From Chryseobacterium oncorhynchi (GTDB taxonomy: Bacteria; Bacteroidota; Bacteroidia; Flavobacteriales; Weeksellaceae), in assembly GCF_002899895.1 (NCBI RefSeq), contig NZ_PPEI02000002.1, positions 744,001 through 808,000 on the forward strand: 64,000 nt of DNA, read 5' to 3'. The position numbers and the translations under genes are program-made. The notes beneath the pieces were generated by a model. That model did not search any database, had not been told where the DNA came from, and saw nothing but the letters and a program-made list of their open reading frames with translations. Positions 34,193 through 43,295 of the stretch are shown in pieces. Numbering within the stretch: the first letter of the stretch is position 1; each line of letters begins with the position of its first letter.

Positions 34193-36319
34193 ATGAAAAA
34201 AATTTATCTAGGATTATTAGTAATGAGTGCATCAACATTTCAATCTCAAAAATTTCCGGACATGAAAGCTCCTGTTGCAGAAAAGCAGGAACATATTAGG
34301 GAAATCCACGGTGATAAGGTAAATGATCCTTATTACTGGATGATCGATTATTTTAAAAAAGGAAAAGACTCTACCAAGGTCGTTGATTATTTGAAAGCTG
34401 AAAACACCTATTGGGAAGGCATGATGAAAGATACAGAACCTTTCAGAGAAAAGCTTTTCCAGGAAATGAAAGCAAGAATCAAGGAAAAAGATGAGTCTGT
34501 GCCGGTTTTCAGAAACGGATATTATTATTATACCCGTACAGAAACCGGAAAACAATATTTTAAATATTGCAGAAAGAAAGCAACCCTTAGCGCTCCTGAG
34601 GAAGTTCTGCTAGATGTAGACCAGCTGGCAGAGGGACATCCTTATTATTCGGCTTCAGGTTTCAGTATCAGCCCGGATAATATGAAGATGATTTACGGAG
34701 TGGATGATGTTTCCAGAAGACAATATAAATTATTTTTAAAGGATTTATCTACCGGAAAAACTACTGATCTTGGTATTAAAAATACAACAGGATCAGCAAT
34801 ATGGGCCAATGATAATAAAACGATCTTTTATACCTCCAAAAATCCTGAAACTCTTTTAACAGAAAAGATCTACAGACATACTTTGGGAACAGATTCTTCC
34901 AAGGATGCTATGGTGTATGAAGAAAAGGACAAAACCAATTATATAGGTGCAGAAAAGTCCAAGAATCAGAAATTTATCATGATCTATTCTCAGGCAACAA
35001 CTTCTTCTGAGATCCAATATCTGGATGCCAATGATCCTAATGGAACTTTTAAGGTTTTCCAGCCAAGAATAAAGGATGTTTTGTATGATGTAACTGCTCT
35101 GGAAGATAAATTTTTAATTACTACCAATAAAGACGCTCTTAATTTTAAAGTAGTAGAAACACCTTTAAACAAAACGGGCGTTGAAAACTGGAAAGACTTT
35201 ATTCCTCACAGAAAAGAGGTTCTGATGCAGGGGATTTCTGAGTTTAAGAATTATCTAGTTTTTAGTGAAAGACAAAACGGACTTTCCCAGTTGGTGATCT
35301 ATGACAGAAAAACAGGCAAAAAAGAGTTTCTGAAATTTGACGAGGCGGCTTATACTGTTTCTCCATCAGGAAATCCGGAATACAATACAGATAATTTCCG
35401 TTTCGGTTATACTTCCATGATTACTCCAAGTTCTCAGTTTGAACAAGACTTAAAGACCGGAAAAAGAGCTCTCTTGAAACAACAGGAAGTTCTGGGAGGT
35501 TATAATAAAGAGAATTATACTACCGAAAGGCTTTTTGCCACAGCAAAAGACGGAACTCAGATTCCTATCTCTATTGTATACAAAAAAGGATTTAAAAGAG
35601 ATGGAAGCAATCCACTTTTACTATACGCTTACGGTTCCTATGGAAATTCTATGGATGCAGGCTTCAGCAGTACAAGACTGAGTCTTTTGGACAGAGGTTT
35701 TGCTTTCGCTATTGCTCACATTCGTGGAGGTCAGGAAATGGGAAGACAGTGGTATGAAGACGGAAAAATGATGAAAAAGAAAAACACATTTACCGACTTT
35801 ATCGATTGTGGAGAGTATTTAGTTAAAGAAAAATATACTTCTCCTAAACATTTGTATGCTCAAGGAGGAAGTGCAGGAGGTCTATTAATGGGGGCTGTAG
35901 CCAATATGAGTCCTAATCTTTGGAATGGGGTGATTTCACAGGTGCCATTTGTGGATGTAATTAATACAATGCTTGACACAAGTATTCCTTTGACAACAAA
36001 TGAATATGACGAATGGGGTAATCCTAACAACAAGGATGCTTATTTATACATGAAATCTTACTCTCCTTATGAAAATATAGAGAAGAAAAACTATCCTAAT
36101 CTATTAGTAACAACGGGGCTTCACGATTCTCAGGTACAATATTTTGAACCTGCTAAATGGGTTGCAAAGCTTAGGGATATGAAGACTGATAAAAACGTAT
36201 TATTATTGAAAACAGACATGGATTATGGCCATGGTGGTGCTTCAGGAAGATTTGATTATCTAAAGGATATTGCCTTGGTGTATGCTTTCATGTTTAAATT
36301 AGAGGGAATTAATAAATAA
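34193..36319 (+). CDS. S9A prolyl oligopeptidase / oligopeptidase B type
   Basis: 708 residues with a short signal peptide (MKKIYLGLLVMSASTFQSQ). A beta-propeller covers about 60-420. The catalytic domain has S560 in GGSAGG, D645 in LHDSQVQY and H680 in DYGHGGASGRF. HIRGGQEMGRQWYEDGK and the acidic NEYDEWGNP segment are typical of oligopeptidase B, which cleaves after basic residues. It acts on short peptides in the periplasm. Probably cotranscribed with the TerB-like gene. Confidence 0.93.
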   Translation: MKKIYLGLLVMSASTFQSQKFPDMKAPVAEKQEHIREIHGDKVNDPYYWMIDYFKKGKDSTKVVDYLKAENTYWEGMMKDTEPFREKLFQEMKARIKEKDESVPVFRNGYYYYTRTETGKQYFKYCRKKATLSAPEEVLLDVDQLAEGHPYYSASGFSISPDNMKMIYGVDDVSRRQYKLFLKDLSTGKTTDLGIKNTTGSAIWANDNKTIFYTSKNPETLLTEKIYRHTLGTDSSKDAMVYEEKDKTNYIGAEKSKNQKFIMIYSQATTSSEIQYLDANDPNGTFKVFQPRIKDVLYDVTALEDKFLITTNKDALNFKVVETPLNKTGVENWKDFIPHRKEVLMQGISEFKNYLVFSERQNGLSQLVIYDRKTGKKEFLKFDEAAYTVSPSGNPEYNTDNFRFGYTSMITPSSQFEQDLKTGKRALLKQQEVLGGYNKENYTTERLFATAKDGTQIPISIVYKKGFKRDGSNPLLLYAYGSYGNSMDAGFSSTRLSLLDRGFAFAIAHIRGGQEMGRQWYEDGKMMKKKNTFTDFIDCGEYLVKEKYTSPKHLYAQGGSAGGLLMGAVANMSPNLWNGVISQVPFVDVINTMLDTSIPLTTNEYDEWGNPNNKDAYLYMKSYSPYENIEKKNYPNLLVTTGLHDSQVQYFEPAKWVAKLRDMKTDKNVLLLKTDMDYGHGGASGRFDYLKDIALVYAFMFKLEGINK

Positions 36320-36378
36320 TAAGTTTAGCAGATTCATTAGAATAAAAATTTAAAAGTAAATAAATCAATATAAATCTT

Positions 36379-37137
36379 ATGAGAAGAAAAATAGTTGCAG
36401 GAAACTGGAAAATGAACAAAAATGTAATTGATGCACAACAATTGATGATTCAGTTACTAAGCTATAAAAACAACAATGCAACCAACTGTGAGGTTTGGAT
36501 CGCTCCGCCTTCTTTATATTTAATGATGGCAAAAGACATCTTTGAAAAGAATGAAATCGGGGTATTCTCTCAGGATATGAGCGAGCATGAAAGTGGAGCT
36601 TACACTGGTGAGATTTCTGCAGATATGTTGGAATCTATTGAAGCAAATGGATCTTTGATCGGTCATTCTGAAAGAAGACAATACCACGGTGAAACAGATT
36701 CTCATTGTAACAGAAAAGTAAAATTGGCTTTAGATAAAGGTCTTACTCCAATCTATTGTAACGGAGAAACTCTTGAACAAAGAAAGGCAGGACAACACTT
36801 TGAAGTGGTTAAAAACCAAACTGAAGTAGCTCTTTTCACTCTTTCTGCTGATGAAATCAAAAAAGTAGTCATTGCTTACGAACCAGTTTGGGCTATCGGA
36901 ACAGGAGAAACAGCAACACCTGAGCAGGCTCAGGAAATTCATGCACATATCAGAAGCATCATTGCAGCTAAATATGGTCAGGAAGTTGCGGATGAAGTTT
37001 CTATTCTTTACGGAGGTTCTGTGAAGCCGGACAATGCTAAGGAAATCTTCTCTCAGCCCGATATTGACGGAGGTCTGATTGGAGGTGCAGCTTTGAAATT
37101 AGAGGATTTCTCTAAGATTATTGAGGGTTTTAATTAA
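36379..37137 (+). CDS. tpiA: Triose-phosphate isomerase
   Basis: 252 residues. Catalytic residues are K11 in NWKMNK, H96 in IGHSERR and E168 in AYEPVWAIGTG. The phosphate-binding GGSVKPDNA and GGLIGGAAL segments close the barrel. It interconverts dihydroxyacetone phosphate and glyceraldehyde 3-phosphate. Single gene with its own terminator. Confidence 0.98.
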   Translation: MRRKIVAGNWKMNKNVIDAQQLMIQLLSYKNNNATNCEVWIAPPSLYLMMAKDIFEKNEIGVFSQDMSEHESGAYTGEISADMLESIEANGSLIGHSERRQYHGETDSHCNRKVKLALDKGLTPIYCNGETLEQRKAGQHFEVVKNQTEVALFTLSADEIKKVVIAYEPVWAIGTGETATPEQAQEIHAHIRSIIAAKYGQEVADEVSILYGGSVKPDNAKEIFSQPDIDGGLIGGAALKLEDFSKIIEGFN

Positions 37138-37158
37138 TAGTAAAAATTTAACATCAAT

Positions 37159-37184
37159 AAAAGGGCATCTTTGATGCCCTTTTT
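37159..37184 (+). terminator. Terminator after tpiA
   Basis: AAAAGGGCATC pairs with GATGCCCTTTT around a TTT loop, followed by T residues. It lies 22 bases after the tpiA stop codon. Confidence 0.85.
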
Positions 37185-37319
37185 CATAGCCTTTGGTCTA
37201 ATTAGTATAAAACCATATTTACTTTCGTTCTGATTTTTCAGAAAGGCAGGTATGCTCAAAAATTGAAAATAAATCCCGAAGATTTTATTTTTTCGAATAT
37301 ATCTTTTAAAATTACTTAA

Positions 37320-38474
37320 ATGGATTTTTTAAAAACGATCGCCACCATATCTGTTTTTATACTGTTCCTTCTTATTTTGTTTTTATTGACCTTAAAATCT
37401 AACAAAAAGCTTCCCAATCAGCTTTTTGCAGGATTTCTTTTTTTCACAGCTATTGATGCAAGTGGAGTTTTCACATCAGAAGCTTTCGTTAGCACTTACC
37501 CAAACTTAGAGATTTTCAGATGGACTCTCATTTTATTTAATATACCTATATTCTATTTGTATGTCTTATCACTTTGCTATGAAGATTTTCAATTAAAAGG
37601 AAAACATCTGTTTCATCTCATCCCTTTTATCATCATCAATCTCATATTAGCTTCAAAAATATATTATGCAGAGGGTATTGAAAAAAAATATTTTTTACAG
37701 CATCATCATGAGACCGGTGAAATGATAATTTTCCAATATTTGATAGAAATTCAATATTTGATTTACAATATTGCCATTCTTCTGGTTTTGAAAAAAACCA
37801 GAAATATTTATTTGGAAAATGAATCTTACTCTACCAACTTAGTTTATAAATGGTTGTTTCAAATAACCTTGATTTTTATGATTGTTCATTATTTTGCAAC
37901 CTTTAAAAATATATTGAGATATACTGACAATCACCGACTATTGATTTTTATTAACTGTTTTTTGGAAATCATTGCATTGATTGTTACTAGCTGGTTTGTC
38001 TTAAAAGCATTAAAATATCCTGAATTTTTCAGAGGAGTTAATACGCAGTTACAATTAATACATGATTCTAACAATGAAACACTGCCAAAAACTAAATCAG
38101 AAAACAAACAAAATCCAGATGAGAGTATCAATTTCCAACTCGAACTGCTGAAGAAATATATGACAGAAGAAAAACCGTATTTAGATCCAGCACTTACGGT
38201 ACAAAGCCTCGCAGAAAAAATGAATATGCCCAGCCGCGAATTATCAGTTTTAATAAACTCTAATATGGATCAACATTTTTTTGATTTTGTGAATAAATAC
38301 CGTATCGAAAATGCAATGGAATTATTAACTAATTACTCTAAAAAAGATTGTACTATTCTAGAAATTTTATATCAGGTTGGATTCAATTCAAAATCATCAT
38401 TTAATACTGCTTTTAAAAAACATACCGCTTTAACCCCTACAGAATACAGAAATACCTTTTATAAAACCAACTAG
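37320..38474 (+). CDS. Membrane-bound AraC-family regulator
   Basis: 384 residues. About seven hydrophobic helices fill residues 5-235. A charged linker leads to a C-terminal AraC/XylS domain at about 280-384 with two helix-turn-helix units (TVQSLAEKMNMPSRELSVLIN and ILEILYQVGFNSKSSFNTAFKKH), followed by TPTEYR. A membrane sensor fused to a DNA-binding domain is common in flavobacteria. The neighbouring retropepsin-like gene is a plausible target. No ligand is known. Confidence 0.9.
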   Translation: MDFLKTIATISVFILFLLILFLLTLKSNKKLPNQLFAGFLFFTAIDASGVFTSEAFVSTYPNLEIFRWTLILFNIPIFYLYVLSLCYEDFQLKGKHLFHLIPFIIINLILASKIYYAEGIEKKYFLQHHHETGEMIIFQYLIEIQYLIYNIAILLVLKKTRNIYLENESYSTNLVYKWLFQITLIFMIVHYFATFKNILRYTDNHRLLIFINCFLEIIALIVTSWFVLKALKYPEFFRGVNTQLQLIHDSNNETLPKTKSENKQNPDESINFQLELLKKYMTEEKPYLDPALTVQSLAEKMNMPSRELSVLINSNMDQHFFDFVNKYRIENAMELLTNYSKKDCTILEILYQVGFNSKSSFNTAFKKHTALTPTEYRNTFYKTN

Positions 38475-38591
38475 CATCTTTTTATTTGGTTCGACTTTTT
38501 AAAATCGGTCGCTTTTCGGAAGATAATAATTCAAATTTGTCAGCTATAAAACAGAGATTATTTTGTCTCACTTACTAAACAAAAAAGAATT

Positions 38592-39407
38592 ATGAAAACA
38601 AAGAAAATGCTTTTCAGCTTATTATCCATAGGAGCTAGCCTATTGGGGTTTGGACAAGATACCATAAGATTAAAACCTTATATTGAAAACATGAAAACCA
38701 TAGAGGTCTTTATTGAAGGAAAAAAATATGATTTCCTATTTGACACAGGTGGAGCAGAAACCATTATTTCCCCTGAAATAGCAAACCTTTTTAATAAAAA
38801 AATCTATGGAAAGGCAACAGGATTTAGAATGAGCGGAGAAATGATTAAAGCTCAAAAATCAGATCGTATTCCAATGACTATAGGTTCGACAAAGATATTT
38901 CATCCAACAGTCAGTGTTTTTGATATCATGACTATTTTACCGAAAGAATTCCCTAAACTAGATGGTGTTATATCTTTAAAATCTTTTGCTGAACATATTC
39001 TGACGCTCAACCTTGCTAGAAATATCATTATTATAGAAAGCAAATCCTCATCCCAAAAGGCAATACATGGGAAAAATCTTATTGCCTGTAGATTTGCCAA
39101 TGGACTGGACTCTACTGAGCTAAATATTTTTTTGAATATTCCAAAAGATAATCAATCATACTGGTTCCTTTTTGATTCTGGAAACAGTGGTCCTTTACTG
39201 TTATCTACCGAAACTGCTGCAACCTGGAAACTCTCAAAAGACAAAGATGGTATGAACTCCGAAACTCAATTTATTATCGGAAAAAAATCATTGATCTCAA
39301 AATCATTTACACGAGATATTATTTATGATGGTGTACTCAATTTTGAAACTTTGTCCAAATATATTTTCACGATTGATTTTAAAAAAAGCAAAGTTTGGAT
39401 AAAATAG
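38592..39407 (+). CDS. Secreted retropepsin-like aspartyl protease homologue
   Basis: 271 residues with a signal peptide (residues 1-21). Two active-site-like motifs are present: D51-T-G at FLFDTGGAETIIS and D195-S-G at WFLFDSGNSG. This double motif resembles the pseudo-dimer form of aspartyl proteases. A further conserved-looking LDGVISLKSFAEHILTLNL segment lies between. Whether it is active is not provable here. Lies 117 bases downstream of the AraC regulator and ends at a bidirectional terminator. Confidence 0.78.
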   Translation: MKTKKMLFSLLSIGASLLGFGQDTIRLKPYIENMKTIEVFIEGKKYDFLFDTGGAETIISPEIANLFNKKIYGKATGFRMSGEMIKAQKSDRIPMTIGSTKIFHPTVSVFDIMTILPKEFPKLDGVISLKSFAEHILTLNLARNIIIIESKSSSQKAIHGKNLIACRFANGLDSTELNIFLNIPKDNQSYWFLFDSGNSGPLLLSTETAATWKLSKDKDGMNSETQFIIGKKSLISKSFTRDIIYDGVLNFETLSKYIFTIDFKKSKVWIK

Positions 39408-39461
39408 TATGCAAAAGCAATATTTATTATTTTATTTTCTTATTCAGGCCCAGGATAATAA

Positions 39462-39489
39462 AAAACGGCGGAATAAATTCCGCCGTTTT
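39462..39489. terminator. Bidirectional terminator
   Basis: AAAACGGCGGAA pairs with TTCCGCCGTTTT in a long perfect stem with A and T flanks, between the aspartyl-protease-like gene and the phytase-like gene. Confidence 0.85.
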
Positions 39490-39506
39490 CCTTTAAAAAA
39501 ATCTAA

Positions 39507-40772
39507 TTATTGAATATCGACTACATACATAGTTCCTTTATCTACTTTCCCTGTTTTAGGTAGGATCTTTGCCTTAGGGTTTCCGCTGCCATCATCCACT
39601 ACTCCAAAGTCGTCATCATTGAAAACAGCCAGTTTATTATTTCCTAAATAAACAATCCCCTCAAATTTATCATGTTCATATCCTAGTTTTGCCACTAAAT
39701 CTACAGCCAGGTTTTTAGTAACAGGTTTTATTCCTGCAATGGTAAGTTCATCCCAAGTACATTGCTCCAAAGCCTTACCATTTACTTTCATTCCGTCTAC
39801 AGCAGCCAAATCAGTCCCATTTACATCAGATGCATTGCTTAGATTGATTCTGTATACTTTTTTAACTCCTCCCTGTGTTCCGAAGTTTCCATCTCTTTCA
39901 ATGACAAGAAATTCATTATTGCCTAACGCTGTGATATCACATACTGAATCAGACGCACCACCATCCTGCTTATACAGATATTGCTTGGTTTGCCCGGTTG
40001 CAATATCAAAAGTCACGATTCTTGTTAAAGTAGTATTTGTTGCCAGTGCTTTCGTAGGCACCAGCATCATAGACTGTATAGTTCCTACCAATGTTTTTCC
40101 GTCCGGAGTCATACAAAGACCTTCCATCCCTCTATTGGCTCTTCTTTTCGCCAGAACTGCAGGTAATTTTTTTGTACCTGTATTCACTCCAATCGGGCTT
40201 ATTCTTTCCATCTCTACTCCTTCTGCACTGTAATGAACGATGTGTGGACCATACTCATCAGATACCCAGAATGTGCCGTCTGGTGCAGCAACGATACTTT
40301 CACTATCCAGACCATAATTATCCGTACCCAGAACAGTTCCTGCCGCATCATAAGCCACTTCACCTGTGCTTCCCATTCCTACCGGGTTTGGAAGTCCGGT
40401 AATAGGTTGTCCTGATGGATTTTTAAGCTTAATATATTTGATTACCTCTACATTTCCTTCAGCATTAATTTTAAAATGCATAATGGTTGGGGTAAAATTG
40501 GGGGTCAAAAACTTTTTACCATTCAGATAATCTGTATTTGGGCCACGATCTGTAATCACATAAAATTCACCTTTTCTGCTGGGATGAGCAGCAGCACCGG
40601 AGCCAAAGCCACCATTTATCACATCTACCCCATTGATAGTTGCCATTTTAGAAAAAGGAAACTCCTGAGGAAGTTTAGAATAATTGACATCCTGATTATT
40701 CACATTGTCATCATCTTTATTACATGATAATAATGCAGTCATTACCAAAGCAGATAATAGTAGTTTTTTCAT
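39507..40772 (-). CDS. Phytase-like / esterase-like lipoprotein
   Basis: About 421 residues from the ATG at 40772 (MKKLLLSALVMTALLSC); a further upstream start would add 25 unrelated residues. The lipobox LLSC gives a lipid anchor. Segments such as VITDRGPNTDY, SIVAAPDGTFWVSDEYGPHIVHYSAEG, NRGMEGLCMTPDGKTLVG and KFEGIVYLGNNKLAVFNDDDFG are those of the esterase-like activity of phytase family (beta propeller). The substrate is likely a phosphoester or related compound; uncertain. The 500 bases upstream lead to the B12 riboswitch on the other strand. Confidence 0.88.
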   Translation of the reverse strand: MKKLLLSALVMTALLSCNKDDDNVNNQDVNYSKLPQEFPFSKMATINGVDVINGGFGSGAAAHPSRKGEFYVITDRGPNTDYLNGKKFLTPNFTPTIMHFKINAEGNVEVIKYIKLKNPSGQPITGLPNPVGMGSTGEVAYDAAGTVLGTDNYGLDSESIVAAPDGTFWVSDEYGPHIVHYSAEGVEMERISPIGVNTGTKKLPAVLAKRRANRGMEGLCMTPDGKTLVGTIQSMMLVPTKALATNTTLTRIVTFDIATGQTKQYLYKQDGGASDSVCDITALGNNEFLVIERDGNFGTQGGVKKVYRINLSNASDVNGTDLAAVDGMKVNGKALEQCTWDELTIAGIKPVTKNLAVDLVAKLGYEHDKFEGIVYLGNNKLAVFNDDDFGVVDDGSGNPKAKILPKTGKVDKGTMYVVDIQ

Positions 40773-41026
40773 ATTAACTTTTATGGCGCGAAAGTATAGA
40801 TTGATTGTAAACTGATCTTGAATGCAATAATAATTATGTTTTAACAATGAAACCCGAGAATGAATTCAATATAAACAACAAAAACCTACAGTTTGATCCT
40901 AAAATCAAAAGACAAACTAAAATTTAGTATCAACTCATGAAATATAAAACTCTAAAGCATATATAACCATCAAAAAAAACACAATTCCGTACATAATTCA
41001 CAAAACGTTTTCAAAAATTTATATGA

Positions 41027-41034
41027 TATATTTG
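41027..41034 (+). promoter_or_regulatory. -7 box before the cobalamin riboswitch
   Basis: TATATTTG fits TAnnTTTG and ends seven bases before the riboswitch. No TTG appears at the -33 position. The region 40773-41026 between the phytase-like gene and this box holds nothing else I can assign. Confidence 0.5.
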
Positions 41035-41040
41035 CAGCGT

Positions 41041-41210
41041 TTTAAGGTTGAACACTGTTCATTAATAGGGAATCAAGTGAGAATATTATTCAATTCTTGA
41101 GCTGTACCCGCAACTGTAAGCTGTTTCACCTATAGCAATATTATACCACTGGATCAAAAAATCCGGGAAGGTTAGCTATAAGGATGTGAGCCAGGAGACC
41201 TGCCTTGAAT
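41041..41210 (+). ncRNA. Cobalamin (B12) riboswitch
   Basis: The core of a B12 riboswitch is present in order. GGGAATCAAGTG lies near 41068-41079, GTACCCGCAACTGTAA at 41104-41119, CCACTGG near 41147-41152, CCGGGAAGG at 41163-41171 and the B12 box GAGCCAGGAGACCTGCC at 41188-41204. Riboswitches of this class bind adenosyl- or methylcobalamin and switch off the gene downstream. Between its end and the ATG at 41292 I see no strong terminator hairpin, so control may be translational. The regulated gene is a secreted T9SS protein. Confidence 0.93.
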
Positions 41211-41291
41211 ACACTTTTCATTTCAGAACTAAGGATCTGATTCTTTTTTCTGTAATAAGTTTCGGGAATAAAACTTTAATTTAATTATATT

Positions 41292-42410
41292 ATGAGAAAA
41301 ATCTATCTTTTTTTCTTGCTGCTTTGTATGCAGTTTTTCTTTGCCCAATTCACAGAAAACGACATTAAGTTTTGGGTAGGAACGGGTTCTAAAAAGGCTT
41401 ATTTCATTGCCGATTTCAATGATAACAACACTCCAAAATCCTATGCGTGGGGGTATCGTTTTGACGCGGATAATTTAATGGCAGAAGACATGATCAATGC
41501 CATTATATCGGCAGAACCTAAAATGCAGGCTGATATTTTTTCAGGATATCTGTTCAGCTTTTCCTATAACCATCATGCTCCAAGTACCGATGACTCCTGG
41601 ATTCCCTGGTTTGGGCCAAGCTTAGACAATATGTCTAATGAAAATAATGGGGCTGGTTATGTTCATTTAACAGACGGACTTTGGTTTGGGATTACCTATG
41701 GTACTGATAATGGCCAAGTTGACATTCCGCCATCCACTCCTGTCCCTGCCTACAGCTCCCAATGGTTTACCCCATCCCAAGTCACCAACTGGATTGGAAC
41801 AGGAAATAACAAAAGTCTTGTTGTGATAGACTTTGGAACAGATAACAACAACGGCAATGCGAATTCCTTTGTTTTTGGAATTAAATATAACGGAAATATA
41901 ACCGCAGAACAGGCACTACAGCTTATTAAATCTCATGCTTCCTATTTTAATTTCACTTCAGGTAATAATCAAATCTCCAATCTATCATTAAATACTTTCA
42001 ACGGAAATAGTTCAGGAACGCAAAACTGGAAATTATATACAGGAAAAGATCTTTCGAGCTGGCAGAAAAAAGCAGATCTTAGTCAAATACAATTGAGTAA
42101 TAATAGCTGGCTAGGATTAGGTTTTGGAGAAAGAAGACCATTCACTCCTACAGAAGCTAATAATGCAACATTAGGAGTTGCTTCTGTACAGAAAAATAAA
42201 TTCAGTGTTTACCCTAATCCAACAAGTGATGTTATTCATATTGAAACCTCAGAAAACATTAAGGAAGTGAATATTTATTCTGCGCTGGGACAAAAAGTAA
42301 TGACTACCCAAGCAGCAAAGATCAATGTGAAGTCTTTAAATGCAGGCGTATATTGGGTGGAGATTAAGACATCGAACAGTTCTACGATACAGAAGATGGT
42401 TAAGAAATAA
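41292..42410 (+). CDS. B12-regulated T9SS-secreted protein with two repeated domains
   Basis: 372 residues. A signal peptide covers residues 1-18. Two copies of one domain follow, at about 20-137 (FTENDIKFWVGTGSKKAYF, then SYAWGYRFDADNLMAEDM) and 158-282 (WFTPSQVTNWIGTGNNKSL, then SFVFGIKYNGNITAEQAL). Residues 303-372 form a type A T9SS sorting domain (FSVYPNPTSDVIHI). The protein is therefore exported across the outer membrane and attached or released. The cobalamin riboswitch directly upstream implies a role in scavenging or binding B12 or in B12-sparing. No TonB receptor gene adjoins it. The domain name is not known to me. Confidence 0.85.
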   Translation: MRKIYLFFLLLCMQFFFAQFTENDIKFWVGTGSKKAYFIADFNDNNTPKSYAWGYRFDADNLMAEDMINAIISAEPKMQADIFSGYLFSFSYNHHAPSTDDSWIPWFGPSLDNMSNENNGAGYVHLTDGLWFGITYGTDNGQVDIPPSTPVPAYSSQWFTPSQVTNWIGTGNNKSLVVIDFGTDNNNGNANSFVFGIKYNGNITAEQALQLIKSHASYFNFTSGNNQISNLSLNTFNGNSSGTQNWKLYTGKDLSSWQKKADLSQIQLSNNSWLGLGFGERRPFTPTEANNATLGVASVQKNKFSVYPNPTSDVIHIETSENIKEVNIYSALGQKVMTTQAAKINVKSLNAGVYWVEIKTSNSSTIQKMVKK

Positions 42411-42450
42411 GAAATATTCTGAACTTTGTATACACAAGGTTTATCATAAC

Positions 42451-42482
42451 AAAAAAACGTACCTCTTCAGGTACGTTTTTTT
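42451..42482. terminator. Bidirectional terminator between the B12 gene and clpP
   Basis: AAAAAAACGTACCT pairs with AGGTACGTTTTTTT around loop CTTC. The symmetric A/T ends let it stop transcripts from both strands. Confidence 0.9.
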
Positions 42483-42499
42483 ATGATTTTAAAAATCAA

Positions 42500-43186
42500 T
42501 TATTTTTTCTCAGTAGATCTTTGAAGAACCTCATCTACCATTCCGTAGCCTTTTGCTTCTTCAGAAGTCATCCAGTAATCTCTATCAGAAGATTTTTCAA
42601 CCCACTCATAAGTTTGTCCTGAATGGTGACCAATGATCTCATAAAGCTCTTGCTTTAATTTCAACATCTCTCTCAAGTTGATCTCCATATCAGAAGCAAC
42701 CCCTTGTGCACCTCCTGAAGGCTGGTGAATCATTACTCTTGAGTGCTTTAAAGCAGAACGTTTTCCTTTTTCACCTGCAACCAATAATACAGCTCCCATT
42801 GAAGCAGCCATACCTGTACAGATTGTTGCTACGTCAGGCTTAATGATCTGCATAGTGTCATAAATTCCTAAACCTGCATACACGCTACCACCCGGAGAGT
42901 TGATATAGATCTGAATATCTTTTGACGGATCAGCACTTTCCAAAAATAAAAGCTGTGCTGTAACGATGTTCGCTACCTGATCATCAATACCTGTTCCCAA
43001 GAAGATAATTCTGTCCATCATCAAACGGGAGAAAACGTCCATCTGAGCAACGTTTAATCTTCTTTCCTCCATGATGTACGGTGTAAGATTCGTTGGGCCA
43101 TACATACCCATATACTGATCGGTAACCAAACCGTTGTTTCCTAAATGCTTTACAGAGAAATCTCTGAAATCTTTTTTAATGTCCAT
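42500..43186 (-). CDS. clpP: ATP-dependent Clp protease proteolytic subunit
   Basis: 228 residues. Triad: S129 in GMAASMGAVLL, H154 in MIHQPSGG and an Asp in SSDRDYWMT (around D203). The N-terminus is about 30 residues longer than in E. coli. ClpP forms the 14-mer barrel used by ClpX or ClpA. The gene is alone here; no clpX is in the window. dnaG lies 109 bases upstream, transcribed the same way. Confidence 0.97.
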   Translation of the reverse strand: MDIKKDFRDFSVKHLGNNGLVTDQYMGMYGPTNLTPYIMEERRLNVAQMDVFSRLMMDRIIFLGTGIDDQVANIVTAQLLFLESADPSKDIQIYINSPGGSVYAGLGIYDTMQIIKPDVATICTGMAASMGAVLLVAGEKGKRSALKHSRVMIHQPSGGAQGVASDMEINLREMLKLKQELYEIIGHHSGQTYEWVEKSSDRDYWMTSEEAKGYGMVDEVLQRSTEKK

Positions 43187-43295
43187 ATTTCTATTATGTA
43201 TTATTTTAATATTCTCGAAGTTTAAATTACAATATTTATTCCTAAAATTTTATAGGACTTTTTGTCACAGAATCCTGAAAATTACTGTCTTTAAA

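Noticed and set aside
41211-41291. Transcription terminator as expression platform of the B12 riboswitch
   Set aside because: Only 4-bp stems can be drawn near the T-rich stretch at 41241-41249, too weak to call.
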